Positions 11,379-24,315 of a DNA stretch of 64,000 nt are shown here, one piece after another. Under the pieces are notes generated by a model. That model saw nothing but the letters and a program-made list of their open reading frames with translations, ran no database searches and had not been told where the DNA came from. This DNA comes from Takakia lepidozioides. Its lineage: Eukaryota; Streptophyta; Takakiopsida; Takakiales; Takakiaceae. Both the position numbers and the translations under genes were made by a program. Position 1 is the first letter of the stretch. Every line of letters begins with the position of its first letter. The DNA is taken from NCBI GenBank assembly GCA_030704615.1, contig CM060732.1:22692001-22756000 (forward strand). The letters run 5' to 3'.

Positions 11379-12425
11379 CTAGCTAAACACTGAAGACATT
11401 CTATCTATGAAAGCAAAGCTTGGCCGCCTGATGTGCTTCCAATTGACATCGGATCTTTCAAACTCAGGGGAAGCTGAAGAGCTCGGATCTGAGTCCTTGC
11501 CAAGAGTGTGGAACGGAGTCTGCCCAAACACAAGTGAGATCATAAGCGCAACTACAAATGACCCCATGCTTCCCCTATGTTGTTCGGAAGGCATGGAGGA
11601 GGGCTGGCTGACGCTGCGGCTTCCTGATAGCCTCTGCACACAATGAAGCCCATGCCTTCTTAGCCGCTATTGTAAGGTCAAAGAAGACCAGAGAGAGAAG
11701 GGCTGTAGGAGATGAGTTTTCATTGTTGAGGGCCCATGCATACCGACATTTCCATAAACACCAGAGAGTGGAGGCCCTTAGGGTCTCAAAGACCGGGCAT
11801 GAGGAAGCTTGGGATTTCTGTGCTTGATCATAGTTAAGCAAAATTTGCACCGGGGAGTCTGGCAAGAGGTCCCAATTCCTGTAGAAGTCCCTCACTAGCG
11901 GCCAGATGCAGTGGGAGCTTTGTAGTAGATGAGGCAGTGCTCCAAGGTTTCGATGGTACCTATCAAGCAACATTGGCATAGAAGAGCCTCTGCAAAGTTG
12001 AGAAATTGGCCTACTTTGAGGACTCGGTTGGCCACCTGCCAAAGGAAAGCGCTAATCTTGGCTGATTTTGATTTCTCCCATATTAAAGCCCAAATACACT
12101 TCCAGTTCTCATCAGCAAAATTTTCGTGCCCCCATTTATTATTCCATTTGGCATGCATGGGAGCAGCCCCCAATAGGGCCCTGTACGCTCTCTTGGCCGT
12201 GTATGCAAAGAAGGATAGGAGTTCATCTTTGAAGAGCCATTTCCATTCTGCCGGGTCAATTTGCAGAGAGGAAATTTGAGACCCTTCAATAAGAGCAAAA
12301 GAACTTTGTTGCAGCCATGGAATGATGGGAGAGCCCATCAGAGCTTGAGGGTTGAATTGTTTGGATGGGTCGGACCAGTGGCAGATCCGGGCTGGTGAGT
12401 AAATTTGTTTGTTTGTTGGCAAGAC
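11379..12425 (-). pseudogene. LINE ORF2 3' fragment with zf-RVT domain, second copy
   Basis: The 5'-truncated end of the LINE family seen at 2611-5406. It encodes ADENWKCIWALIWEKSKS, KISAFLWQVANRVLKVGQF, CQCC...LEHCLIYY, then CPVFETLRASTLWCLW and the terminal ASPEFERSDVNWKH. It lacks the reverse transcriptase palm. Frame changes near 11900 and 11600 show it is not functional. It lies in opposite orientation to the first copy, about 5.3 kb away. Confidence 0.88.
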
Positions 12426-13509
12426 TTTGCGGAGACATGCAAGTCAATGGAGAAAATGTGGTCAAAGTACCTTACACCATGTCAAGGCGCCAATTGGTGT
12501 GTTGTGCTGAGTCATGCTCCCTACTCTTACCTTCCTCTTATGAGAGCCAATTGCCAGGCTTGTTTGTTTTGTTCTCTGGCGTTGAGCCCTGGTGCTGGGT
12601 ACCGTTGGAAAGCCCTCGAAAAGGAGAGGGTGCACCGACTTGGTCTCATGATTTTTGGACCTGGAAATTCGATCATTTGGACTTGTCATGTATGCAATAA
12701 CCTCGGTGCAGAACAGTCTTTGGGCCAGTCTTGTCAACTTGGAGACTATCTACAAATGATTCTGCAACTTTATTGTCCAACTTATCCAGTGCTAACCAAA
12801 ATCTGAAAACTCCGATGACAGCTGGCTACCCAATATTCTACACTGCAACAGCAAAGATGGAATAGTCTGCCACTGATCTTAGTGGCATTGGCATTATAAT
12901 ACTTGGCAGTAATAGGGGGATTTCTGGCATGCAGTCTACCAATATCAGTATTTCAGATACATCCAGATTCCCAAGCCTGGATATACCTGATACATGCCTC
13001 CAATGCTTCTGTCTGGCATCAGATTTTCAATAATTGGTATCTTTCATTCATAGCCTACATCTCATTGCTATCTGAAGACCTCTTACATGTCCAGATACCA
13101 GCAAATACCATTCCAGGTATTTGCACATACCAACCAGTCAATGTGGACTACATCTATATTCTATTTCTGTGGTGGACTGCAAGGATCCAATAGTCTAACT
13201 TGTACATGAGATCATAGGGCAACAGAATTCCTAATAACTCAGGAATCATTACTGCCCCCCCCCCCCGGACTGACCTGCAAAAGAGATTACTAGCTGCTCT
13301 CAGTGGACCACTCTATGCAGCACCAAAACCAAAAAATAGGTTGGCCTGCAGGTAATCTAACGAGGTGATGCAAAATCCTGAGGGAAGCACTAGGCCATCT
13401 CCAACTGCACACATGTTTTCTCACTGACATGGCCAGACCATGTTTGTGGTCAAAGCTGATTTCTGCAACTAAGCCCCATCCTCCCCTAAAGAAAGTGGAT
13501 TACTAAATA
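12426..13509. other. Intergenic stretch between LINE fragment and uL1m
   Basis: This is the 3' side of the uL1m gene, so its polyadenylation site should lie below 13510, but I cannot pinpoint it. A run of 12 C occurs at 13255-13266. Words such as CCAGATAC and CTGGCAT recur irregularly between 12900 and 13130. No further gene is recognised. Confidence 0.4.
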
Positions 13510-16500
13510 CTACTGGGTATTGCCTGCTGTCTTCATATAGCTGTCGGCAGCCTGCGCCACTGATTGGATTGTCACCGGCACTCCAGGGCCCATCTGTTCA
13601 CCAGAACATGTGACACATCTATTAGTCCCTTTAATGGCAGCACCAAATCCTAAGACGAGCTAGTACAATCCCATTGTTGACGATGGGGCAATCCATGCAA
13701 GAGACCATGACCATGGGTAATCCCTTAGTCTCGGTGGCCATGGATCTTCCAGAGTGGTCTTTATTGCCATTATGGCCATACCCAGAGTAAATCAGACTTG
13801 TTGCAGAAAATCTAGATGGCCAGGGGGGGGGCAAGGGCTACCGTGGATGAAAGAGTAAAGCTGTTGAAGTAGCCTGCATACCTTGAGCCTGCAACCAATA
13901 CAGATCATTGCACTCGGAAAACAATTGGGAATGGATATGTTTGACTCACATTCTATCTTTCCAAAGAAAACCCTCTCTTCAAATAGCACAATATTTAACA
14001 TATACAAGCACTTGCATTAAGTTTGAAGAAACCACAAATGAGACAAACAAGAGGCCTTGCCAACTTACTTTTCTTCAAGCCCACAGGCTTAGCGCCGAGT
14101 AGAGCCCCAACAAAGGCAGAAATATTTTCAAGAAGTGCTGCTTCTGCAAAGCTAACCTGCCACGCATACAGTACAGAGTGTCAGAGGACTCAAGAAGCAT
14201 TTGCAATGTAACTTCTACAGAAAATAATATTTTAAGGTTTTGGATGTCCCCCAACTTAGTTTGCCATAGTGCCGCTAAGTTATCCACAAGTAGCCATTGC
14301 ACAAAAATCCTCTCAATCAGAGCTGAAAGGTGAGACACTACATAGAGAGGTGGATAAACAAAGCACCTTGCCAAGTCCCGCATGCACAATGCCTGTTTTG
14401 TCAGCGCGAAAATCAACCCTCCCACGCTTGGCAGCCTTCACGGCCTCCCCAACAAAGTTGGTCACAGTGCCAACCTGCACATTGGTCACCCAAGCCATAA
14501 GGCATCAGCAACCCTCCTTCCAAATGTTAGAAAAGTACGACAACGTAATTCATCAAAACATCAACACTGAAGGGGGCCTACACCTATGAACACAGCACCT
14601 CACAGAGTTCCAGTCATCGCTGATACTGACACTTGCTTTGCGAATCTGTCATATGCTCACTTGCAACATCACTATCTCCAGTATACACTGACATACACGG
14701 GAGAGATAAAAGTTGGTCCAGCTGCATCAGGAATCCCTGTCTTGCTTGTGCCAATTATTGTTCATCAAGGCACAACACTAGATCAAAGGGCACATTCTGA
14801 AACACCAAACATCAGCACAGGTTGGACCAGTCCCAGGCTTCATCTTCAAGGGCTTATACTAGCACGAACCATATCTCACACACACTGGCTGGCAGGGGAT
14901 TCAAAGGGCACGTGCACTTAATGCGGAACAGGGTCGGTCTGGATGTGGCATTAGAAAGGCAAATGGGCTCACTTGCTCAAGAAGCGATTTTTTAATTGTA
15001 TTTTAAAACAGCCCACGCTGGGCCCAGTATTGCAAATGGAAAGGCACTCTTTACCCCACTGATGAGGGTTGGTTGGTGTGTGGGGCAGTGGGATTGATGT
15101 GCCATCCACATGCCTTTGGCACCACTCCAAAAATGCATCCTCACTGGAGGACAATTGAAATATTTTGCGGATACATATGGCGACAGATCTTTAGAGACAG
15201 CCCCACAACAAACTGGAGAGCCTCCACGTTGCTTCACCCTACTTCAATGTATGCCTCTATGACAAGGTTATCCAAATTATCATTGCTTGGAGAGCCAGAG
15301 TTGAGGCAATTGATAACACAATTGAAACAAGGGAACCCGCAGATGCCTCAGCTTAAAACGGAGGCACATGCTTGAATATGTGAGGTGTACTTATTCATAG
15401 AAGGGCTTTTCCTCACAATGAATGTAGAGTGCTCAGCAGGAATGGACCAACTTTACCAAACGCACAGAGAGGTAAGTAGATGTGGCTACTACAACTCTAC
15501 CCTTCTGAAGATTGGCCTCGATATTCTATGGAAGCTAAGAAAAGGTCTAGCAGTTCAAACCACAGCATCACCACTCACCAGAGACAGATGTCCTTGAAAA
15601 ATTCCAGGACTAAACATAACGACACAGGCACCAGAAACTGACAACAGTGATTTCCGTTTACAACTGCAATAAACCAATAACAAGAACCTAGTCAAAATGC
15701 TGCTCGCTGAGTCAGGACTTTGGGTGGGCTGTTTGTCAGGTAAAATGTCCAGAATGTATGTAAATAAAATTGCAAAACCCACCAACACTACAATGTATGG
15801 TAGCATTCTCAGACCCTGCTAAACAGTGACCTGACAGAGCCGTATGAGAAACATCGAACAGATTTGATATTGCACATTTGGAGGGGTCAAAGTTAGGAGT
15901 TGAGGCTCCAATCATTGACAGTGACATATGTGCATAAGAATGTACTCACTGACCCTTCCCACAAATGCCAATCCAGTGGGAGCTGGTTGTGGGATCCAAT
16001 CCAGGGTTCACTGGTTGACACAGCAGGATACATACTCACTTGCATGCCCTACAAGGAAAAAAAACTTAGGATCGAAGCATAATTTTGAACCACATCCACT
16101 TATATTAATAGCAGACATCTTTAGAGACAGATCCACTCATTTCCTGATAGCATGCAGATATATTATGTACAGAGAATCTACTCATAAGACATTTGCCGTA
16201 GCTTTGTGGCCATAGACCCCACGCCTGGTTTGGGCGGAACAAGAGGGAACAGACAACAGACACACCCCCTTTGTGAGGGGCTCACTCCAGTATTGGGACT
16301 TAAGCAATTAGTTTGGGCTTTCCAGACTTCCTACAGAAAGCAAGAATCTATGCTGTGTGTGAGCTGCCCAGCAATTAGACCCCAACAGGACCAGGGCTTT
16401 ATGCTCAGCCTTTATGACCAGAAAAGTTGTGATAGACATTTCATCAGAAAGTAGGAGGGTGGGCTGACATTCCCAAAGATAAAAAAGAGGGAATCCGATG

Positions 16501-19075
16501 CTTACTTTGGGATTTGGCATCAGCCCACGGGGCCCTAGAATACGCGCCACCTGTTCCAACCACGGGGATCAAGATCGTTAGACAATTCCTCCAGAGAGGA
16601 CAAGCAGAGAACCTCCACTTCCATCTGTTACTTTTTTGAAGGAGACACAAGCAAAGAATAACCATAAGAGCGACCTGCACACACCCCCGATCCTCACAAA
16701 GAAAAGCAGCAGGATGATAAGAGAACAAAATAACCTTGCCAAGTCGGGGCATGAAAGACGGAGTGGCAATGCACTTGTCAAAATCCAACTTACCCCCGCC
16801 TGCATGCCGCAAATATGGTAAACCAAGGTTAATAGAAGATAAAATAGCTTCAATTGCTCATCTCAAGGCCAGCAATGTCATCCCTTCCTTCCTTTGACCA
16901 GGCACATCCAAAAGGTGAGATAATACGATTATAAATGCCAAGTACCAACAACCGAAGCAGTTCCAGCATCCACCCAACTGCAAACTCATTCAAGCTAAAC
17001 TAGTACCCAGAGATAGAAACATACTTTCCTTGATGAGATCCACTAGGTCATCAGCCCCCACCACATCTGCACCAGCTGCTAGCGCCTCCTGAGCCTCTGC
17101 TCCCTCTGCAAAGACTGCCACCCTTACCACCTATCCCATTTCCCAGTTAGCCCTTCACTACTACTATCATAAAGAAAGGTACAGTTAACCCGAACATCCC
17201 TCCCGTGCTTATCCAATGACACAAGCAACAGAGTTTATTCACACTAACTTATAGTCACACCAGAGTGGCGCAAGCCGATTGTTCCTTGTAGAATCCATCT
17301 ATTACTCAAAGAGAAAGAATGCTTGCCAATATTTAAGACTTGAAGATTACACACAAATATTCTCCTTTAGCCTGGAAGAGGTGGGGAATTAGTGTCAGGT
17401 AAGATGTTAACAAATTCCCAAAGTTCCTCAAAGAAACTAAATAAGCCATCAGTAGAGGGGGTGTGTGCCAACCTTGCCACTTCCATGCGGCAGGGTTGCA
17501 GCACCACGCACCATCTGCAAGCATGTCATTGACAAATCCAAATAGCTTAGCACAATCCTAACCTCCAATCCAACACTAACTCTTGCATTTAGGCAACAAA
17601 GTGTGCCATGGAGGACTCAACTACACAGGGCAGCAATCTGTCTGCACAGACACAGACTCTGCAGAAACCAGCATTCTAGATGATACCATTTCAGGGGAAT
17701 ACAGCAGCAACTGGCAGCTAAGGTAAGACAGATAAGGAGAGTGGCTTTTGTAAGATGCTGAGATTGCCTACCAAACCAAAGAGACCAAGACCAAGCATTC
17801 ACCAATGATAGCTCATCTTTTATTGCTGAAAACCTTAGAAAGGATGAGGGTTTAAGGTTTAAGACTTCTGGAGGACGAGTGACTGACCTGGTCTCCTCGG
17901 CGTGGATCGATGCCTAAACGCACATGTGCTTCGACTGTCTCATCAAAACGTGCTTTTGCACTTGACTGTTAATCCAAACCCCCAGCATAAGGATCAATAC
18001 AAATGCCTGCTGGACAAAGCAACCAAGCCCTGAAATTGAGAGAGCTTTTACTTCACCCAAAAGCCAGTTTGGATGGAGCACAAAGGAAGGGAGAGGCCAG
18101 TTGCAGCCGGAGGAAAGTCGCGACTTGTGACTTGCTTCATCAGTGGGGTATAGATATCAGCATGGAGTTGATTCTTCTTTTTCATTTTGTACATTATCAG
18201 GGTGTAAGTACTTACCCCAGAATTCAAACCCAGGGAGGGTGATATCTTTTTGCATTGTACTGAACCTCTTAAAATGGCCGAAAAGAGCTGCACGGTTATT
18301 TGGTGTTATTCTGTTCTACTTTTCTTGTCAATAACAAATCATCACACGTGCTAGCTATTCTGCACAACGCGGACCTCTTGAGCTAGCTGCATTAATGCAC
18401 AAACTGCCATACTTCTCTTGGATCGAACTGTAGCATTGTTCCTAGCTGAGCATAGACCTTAGGTGGTCGCTAGTTCAACTTCACCACAGGCTCCGACTTG
18501 AGTCGCAGCGTTAGCTAGGTCACTTTAAAGCATTACCTCCTAAAGTTGGGAGACAGAAATAGACAGTGGAGGCTAGGGTTACATCACGTCCAACATTGGA
18601 CCACAGCCCCAACACCCTCAAACAATCCCTCCCCGAGCAGGGATAAACTAGAAGACTGGAGGGAACGCATAGAATAAAGGGGCATCAAGGCTCCTACCTT
18701 CACTTGCCGAATGGCATCCATGAGCAGAACAGAATCATTGCGCTTTCTTTGTTGTAAGCGCGAGAAGGTGGGATAAGGAATCCCTAATGAAACTTTCTCC
18801 TGAGCGACTGCGCCATCAGCCTGGACCGCCAACTCCTCCACGCTGAGATCTTCAGGGAGGGGAGCCACTCGGGGCTTGATCGCAGGGATTCCCTCCAAAG
18901 GAGAACTGATGTGAGTATCCTTCAAGGCATCATCGGCAGCGATGATTGGGTCCGTAAAAGACGTACCCGAGTAATGGAGCTGGGAAGAGCGACCGAACGA
19001 GCAGTGGCATCTGCTGCCTGACAGCAACGAGGATGGCCGCTGCAGCAGGCGCAGCCCGGCTGCCTTAGCGGCCAT
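13510..19075 (-). CDS. Mitochondrial ribosomal protein uL1 (L1), ten exons
   Basis: Encodes a protein of about 346 residues of the large ribosomal subunit L1 stalk, which binds 23S-type rRNA and helps eject deacylated tRNA. Exons on the minus strand: 19075-18698, 17965-17888, 17514-17473, 17130-17025, 16799-16735, 16550-16506, 14474-14367, 14156-14069, 13888-13842 and 13593-13510 (TAG). All introns are GT/AG and all junctions keep frame. Conserved blocks appear in order: [66 protein letters not shown], the signature [35 protein letters not shown] and FTLSSTMGPGV. Exon 1 adds an Arg/Ser-rich N-terminus ([16 protein letters not shown]...) typical of an organelle presequence; I infer mitochondria, but plastid import is possible. 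The gene looks intact. Confidence 0.94.
16160..16270. repeat. Dispersed repeat, copy 2, inside uL1m intron 6
   Basis: Partner of 9797-9885: it shares CTCATAAGAC, TTGTGGCCATAGACCCCACGCC and AGGGAACAGACA in the same order. It sits in the 2-kb intron between the MPNPK and VGTVT exons, so this intron has been enlarged by inserted sequence. Confidence 0.6.
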
Positions 19076-20765
19076 GCCCTGCACAAGAGAGACTCTCTCT
19101 TCTCTCCCTCCTCTCGCATGCTCTACGGGACGGAGGATGAAACTCCCGAACCAACGACTGCACCTTTGGATCAACGAATGAATGAAACTCACAAACGGAT
19201 GAGCTGTCAGATCAACGAATGATGAACGAATATGCCACCAAATCGGAAAATAATATTTCAGTGAAGATTCCTCACTTTCGGCTGGCATCCTTTCCAGTAA
19301 GATTCTTTTCTTGGTTTTTTAACTGCTGGGAAATTCATATAATAAGCTTAGCGTTGTCCCCAAGCAGAGTTTGTGGCTTTGCTTCAATCACCTCCCTCCT
19401 GCCGGGGACACTCTACATACCTCTTATTGAATCTCGCAATTCTCAGATGAATCTGTAATTGTTGTTCGATAATCATTGAATATGATTTTCGTGGAGTGGG
19501 GCCAAGTGATATTGTTGCTGGATATATGTGGATAAAGAGCATCCATCATCCACACATGATGCATTCCAATTTCCAAGACGAGCCCACAGTCACATGGGAT
19601 GTGTTCCATGATGCGTAGCCTATAAGTGGGAAGTGTGGTCCCTTGCGGACGCGGAGTCGGTCTGGAAAGGGTTGAATTATCCGCCCCCACAGGCTCCACT
19701 CCCCCTCTTACGCATCACTGCCAAAAAGAACCAGTTTGATCCTGTGGAGGTAGCATCTAGTCGGTAATTACCTAGTGCATAGTTTTATGAGTTTTTTAAT
19801 TAATCATGGATGATTGCTGTTTGCAACGGTTGTGTCGTCAAGCAGCTAAAATAGAATGCCGCGCCCATGACATCAACAGCATGATCTTTTATTCTGCGGG
19901 GGCACGCCGCAACATGAGCATTTTCTTTGGTGTTGCTACAGTGGCTGGACAGTTACTTTATTGTTCAGAGTTTTTAGCACTAACCGGCATGTGGGTTTAT
20001 TCTATAGCACACCTTGGAGGGTATATTTAGGAGTAAGCATGATGCATCATTGAGTGCGAACTGGGAACCTTACTAACGCGACCTGTTTTCCACGTTATCA
20101 CATATGGGTGGTTTTCCCAGCCGACAACTGTAGCTGTGACTCATGGCCGCGCAAGGAGCCAAGCTAATGAGCATCCGGCCATGACCAATAATTTTGTGAA
20201 TGGACACACAGTGTCTTCCGTGGTCTCAAATCCTTTTAAGGTGGGTCCTTTCCCTCTCACATTATCACCGGACCGGGGTGGGGCAGGTCTGTGTGATTGA
20301 TTGGGTCATTGCTTCAAATATTGGGGAAGAATACAATCAATATATATTGACAAGAAATAGAAAAAGAAAAACCAAGCAAGTGCTCAAGCAAAGCACATCT
20401 GAGGTTTGAGGCGAGGTTGAGAACATGGCATGACAAAGGGGGCTAACATGGCATGATGGTGAAAAGAAGACATGGCGGAAAGGGAAGGAGGAAGGTAAAA
20501 GGGTGCGGGGAGGAGTTGTGGAAGGCGGCGCCTTGCCTTCCAAGGATTTTGTCAACTTTGCTGCCTTCTCGCTGTTCGCTGTTCGCTGTCGAGGAAACGT
20601 AAGTTGGGTTGAATTTGTCAGGGCAGACTGATTGTGTGCGCGAAGTGGGTCCCCCAGTGTTGCGTGCGTGTCTGCCTATTTCACCCTTGTGCGTGAGTCT
20701 GGAGTCTGAAAGTCTGGCTGTGTCTCTTTTCTCTGACGCTCGTACTGGAGCTCTTGTCTATCTGC
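19076..20765. other. Upstream region of uL1m, no further gene recognised
   Basis: Holds the presumed promoter and 5' untranslated region of the minus-strand uL1m gene; I see no convincing TATA box to cite. Downstream there are only short frames. A small (CTGTTCG)3 repeat occurs near 20572-20591. Confidence 0.4.
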
Positions 20766-21134
20766 TTACGAGACTTCCATGAGTGTGTCGGGAGTGAGCT
20801 GTTGTTTCTCGAATATGTCGCCTGATGTGCGAAAGATTAGTTTTGGTAGAGTCCGGGGGATGCTTGCACTGTGAGTGCTGCAGGAGTTGATCTCGATGGT
20901 GTCCTGGTTTGTCTGAACTGCTGTGCACAGGAAGCTATAAGGGGATGATGCGAACTGCAGCACAGTTTCAAGGGGTTCATGCGTGCTGCCTCCTGAATCT
21001 AAGGCGCAAAGGACCTCAAAACTTCCAGAACGGTCTTGAAGGTACCATTCTACACTGCCAAACACTTGTTCAACTGCAATCACAACAGCTGTCGCTTGTT
21101 GCCAGGCATTCCTTTCACCAACCACAATGTGCAT
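20766..21134 (-). CDS. Hypothetical 122-residue ORF
   Basis: An uninterrupted frame from ATG at 21134 to a stop at 20766. The sequence (starting MHIVVGERNAWQQATAVVIA) is of ordinary soluble-protein composition, with no signal peptide, membrane segment or motif I recognise. No splice sites are needed. It may be an exon of a larger gene or a chance frame, and support is weak. Confidence 0.2.
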   Translation of the reverse strand: MHIVVGERNAWQQATAVVIAVEQVFGSVEWYLQDRSGSFEVLCALDSGGSTHEPLETVLQFASSPYSFLCTAVQTNQDTIEINSCSTHSASIPRTLPKLIFRTSGDIFEKQQLTPDTLMEVS

Positions 21135-21406
21135 AAATCATTTTTTTGGGCAGATCTGGTCCTTGGGGTCGCTTAACTGGTAACTAAATGCGACGGGTGT
21201 TGCACTTACAAAAACCTTGGGGTATACTAGTCCCGAGTAGTCAGCCTCAACCTTGACCGAGATTCACCTGGTTCAAGTGAGACGCCGGATTGGTCTTGTC
21301 GTAGCTCTTGTTCCATCAGACGTGTAGCAATTTGTAGCAAGAAATCTGAGCCAGATTATGTCAACTGGAAGTCGCTCTTTTTACACACTCCTGCAATTCT
21401 GCGCTG

Positions 21407-21494
21407 GGGACTGGCCACAGGTGCAACCGGTCGCCAGGGACTGATCACGGATGCAACCAGTCGCCCGGACTGGTCACAGATTCGACATCGTCGC
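21407..21494. repeat. Short tandem repeat, about three 30-bp units
   Basis: Three imperfect units sharing GGACTGGTCACAGATGCAAC-like and CAGTCGCC-like words lie head to tail (21407-21436, 21437-21466, 21467-21494). Confidence 0.7.
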
Positions 21495-22440
21495 TAGTGC
21501 TTGTAGTCTTCTCGAGAGTCGGTTGGGAGACTGTTAGTTCAGAGCAACCAACCTGGCTTGTGTACGATCAGACAGATATGAGGCTGACGTGAAATGGGCT
21601 CTTGGATTTCGATTTAAATGGTGTAAAGCAATTTGACAATGAAAGGAACAGAACACAAATCTAGCGAAACACATCTAGCGCTGGCCAAATTTTTTGTTCC
21701 TTTTCTCGTTTCTTGTCCTCGGAGATTGGAGAACTAGTGATAAGAAACGAAGCAGGAAATGGTAGGTAGTGATGGTAGTGTAACAGGACTGGCTAATTTG
21801 AATCACGAGGTTTCTTTCATGAGGCTTTGTCTACAAAAAACTGAGCTTCGAACGGGCAATTCAGGGGTTCCACTGGGAGTCACGTTGGGTTGCCAGGGTC
21901 ATTCACCCAGTGTCTCTAGATATCAGACACCCAACGCAAGTTACACCGTGCAGCCTGTAACCCTCCCTTGTTTTATTCCGTCTGAAAGTCACTGATAAAC
22001 CGTCATGTTAAGAGTTCCAACTCTAGAGATGTTCTCAATTTCTGTGAGCCTAGCATGGTTCGTGTTCAATCTTTGTATCTCAAGGAATTTGCCCCTGCAG
22101 ATTTTATTATTTTATCTTCAGTCCATCATATTATGGAACTCTAGCAGAGGAGGCTGAAGATCCCTGGCTTTCATGCCACTGCCAGTCATGGACTACAGCC
22201 CTTGGGATCATTGCGAACATTGAAGCAAATCTTCCCTACACACTAGTTGTTCTAAATTGCGAGCGTGGAAGCCCCAAGTCAACATTTCTGTGAGCTCGCC
22301 AGTGTTCATAGTTATCAGGCTATGGGAGTCGGGACTGGTAACTGACATGAGTTGGATAATGCGTGCCTCACAGGTTTATATCTGGATCTTGCACTTTGAC
22401 ACGAGAAACCGCAAAAATCACCCCTCCATACCAGGTAGCC
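21495..22440. other. Region upstream of the glycosyltransferase-like gene
   Basis: No gene is recognised here. It probably contains the promoter and 5' leader of the gene starting at 22441. The reading frame of that gene stays open up to 22363, but the extra residues lack the features of a protein start. Confidence 0.35.
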
Positions 22441-23289
22441 ATGCTTCCAGCATCATTGAACCTGCGTCTCCTAGTGCAATGTTTTGTGCTAGCAGGGCTG
22501 GTGAGCTCTTGTGTCATCGTCACCCGTAATCTTCTACAAGGTGGCGCCATATTTCCTCCTTCTGAGGTACCATCTACGGTAGGTGGACCTTTCCAGGGAG
22601 TAGTTTTGAGTATCGTTGACTCACGATACAATCATACGAAAACCGTTCTCGAAAAATTGAATATGGTGGTTTCTCAGCAACTACCCCATGACTACCGATC
22701 AGCAGAAGTTAGCGATGGTTTGGAGAAGTACCAAGGGTCGAGAGCACTGCACAGTGACACCTTTCTGAAGGTATATTCAAACCGCCTGGCATTTACGGAG
22801 GCCTTACAGAGCTTTGTGGATGACAAGAAAAGCGGTAACACTTCTTGGAGGTTTTTCTTTGAGGATGACATTCAGTTGCACCCGTCCTTGACACCCGAAC
22901 GAGCTCAAACTCTGCTATCAAGGGGCTTAGATGTAGCTGCAAGTGATGGCATTGTTTACTTGGGGATTTGCGGGCCCCAGTGCTCAGGGCATACGATGGG
23001 ATTATTTGATGTGAATTCAGCTCGGTGTGCTGGTACCTGTGCACATGCATTTGGTTTTACGAAATGGAAAGCTGCCCTATTTCTGTCATCTATGGAGAAT
23101 CTGGTGCACTTAGGCTCTCTTTCCCCTGCAACCAGGTTGTACTTCGATCAGCTACTGCTCACCTTCGGACAGAAAGTACACCCAATCTGGACACTAGGCA
23201 GCAACTTGAGGAGCCCAATATCACCTAACATAGATCATTATGGGTTACTCTTCCAGGATAGAAATTTATTTCATTCAACAATCGGGTGA
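22441..23289 (+). CDS. Type II membrane glycosyltransferase-like protein
   Basis: A single-exon gene of 282 codons. I chose the ATG at 22441 because a short N-terminus is followed directly by a hydrophobic signal-anchor (LRLLVQCFVLAGLVSSCVIV, about residues 8-27), the layout of Golgi type II membrane enzymes. An ATG-independent extension upstream to 22363 is less likely. The luminal part contains FFEDDIQLHP, an acidic E-D-D motif of the kind that holds metal and nucleotide sugar in GT-A enzymes. It also has IVYLGICGPQCSGH, CAHAFGFTKWKA and LYFDQLLLTF. The overall pattern recalls GT25-type glycosyltransferases, but I am not certain of the family, and donor and acceptor are unknown. The frame is intact. 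Confidence 0.7.
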   Translation: MLPASLNLRLLVQCFVLAGLVSSCVIVTRNLLQGGAIFPPSEVPSTVGGPFQGVVLSIVDSRYNHTKTVLEKLNMVVSQQLPHDYRSAEVSDGLEKYQGSRALHSDTFLKVYSNRLAFTEALQSFVDDKKSGNTSWRFFFEDDIQLHPSLTPERAQTLLSRGLDVAASDGIVYLGICGPQCSGHTMGLFDVNSARCAGTCAHAFGFTKWKAALFLSSMENLVHLGSLSPATRLYFDQLLLTFGQKVHPIWTLGSNLRSPISPNIDHYGLLFQDRNLFHSTIG

Positions 23290-24038
23290 GCATAGATGGA
23301 GGGCACTCTGCTGAGGAGCGGAATCTTGACGTCTTTTCTGGTGAATATCACCAGCTAATTCTGACTCTTGAACCAAGGGTAGTACTACCTCTAGTTCCGA
23401 TTCTGGTGTCAACCTACCAATCATAGATTCACTCCATTCTTTAGTTGAATCTCAGACACAACAAACATATCTCAGTCACTTCATGAGCCTCTAGTTCAGG
23501 GAGGCACTGGAGCCCCATCCACAATACCTCTCTTTTGAAAATGCCTTCTTCATAGATCAGAGTATCTGTTTTAAACCTGGAAGGTCATCATGTCAGATCC
23601 ATCCTGCTGAAGAGAACCTGTACTACTACTAGTGTTCCTCTCTAGCCAACTTCATCAGAGTGTCTGTAATTAAATAGAGGCTGCAACCTATGATGAAAAA
23701 GCCATCCCACTTCACAAGAGTGGGCCTTCACTAGTGGCAGGCTGCAGTACAGTTTTAGTTAGCTTTACCCTGTGCCTGGGTAGGACCTTCGGCTCCACTG
23801 CGTTCAAGGACAATATAATTAACTCCCCACATACAGGCAGCTTACCCTGGGCTGTGTCCATCCACTTTGCAGCTAGCTTCTTGGTGGGCAGAGGGATGCG
23901 TGCGAGTAGCAATGATCTGTGGTGCTTTTTGTAACCAAAGGCATTGCATAGTGTGATCTATGTAGTGTGGGTTTGATTTTTGCAAGCCTGATGAAGCAGC
24001 GTCTTTCAGGAATGTTCAAGTTTTGAACTGTTTACAAG
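23290..24038. other. Non-coding stretch downstream of the glycosyltransferase-like gene
   Basis: It should contain the 3' untranslated region of the upstream gene. I see no gene, RNA or tandem repeat that I can support. Confidence 0.4.
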
Positions 24039-24315
24039 ACTTGTGGCCCCCAGGTGTTGCCAAATACCCTGGGAACAATTCTATCAATGAGAAACCCAAG
24101 CCAACTAGTGGCCTCCAATTTAGCTGACATCCTGCACTTATAAAGTGATGATATATATGAACTACAGAGGAAATAAAGCACAGACTTGTGGTCCCCAGGG
24201 GTAATACCTTGGGAACACTTCTATCAATGAGACAACTGCTAGTGGCCTCCAATTCAGCTGACATCCTGCACTTATAAAGTGATGATTTATATTTTACAGA
24301 GGGAATAAAGCGCAC
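24039..24315. repeat. Tandem duplication, two units of about 140 bp
   Basis: Unit 1 (24039-24183) and unit 2 (24184-24315) share ACTTGTGG, CTATCAATGAGA, TAGTGGCCTCCAATT, AGCTGACATCCTGCACTTAT and AAAGTGATGAT in the same order. They differ by small deletions and scattered substitutions. Confidence 0.85.

Noticed and set aside
14969-15237. Open minus-strand frames inside uL1m intron 6
   Set aside because: They lie in a spliced-out intron, lack conserved motifs and would break the well supported uL1m exon chain.
18440-18510. tRNA-like B-box word GGTCGCTAGTTCAACTTC, considered as a tRNA gene or SINE
   Set aside because: No cloverleaf can be drawn and no A-rich tail or second copy with clear ends was seen. 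It shares only the GGTCGCTAGTTC word with 5530.
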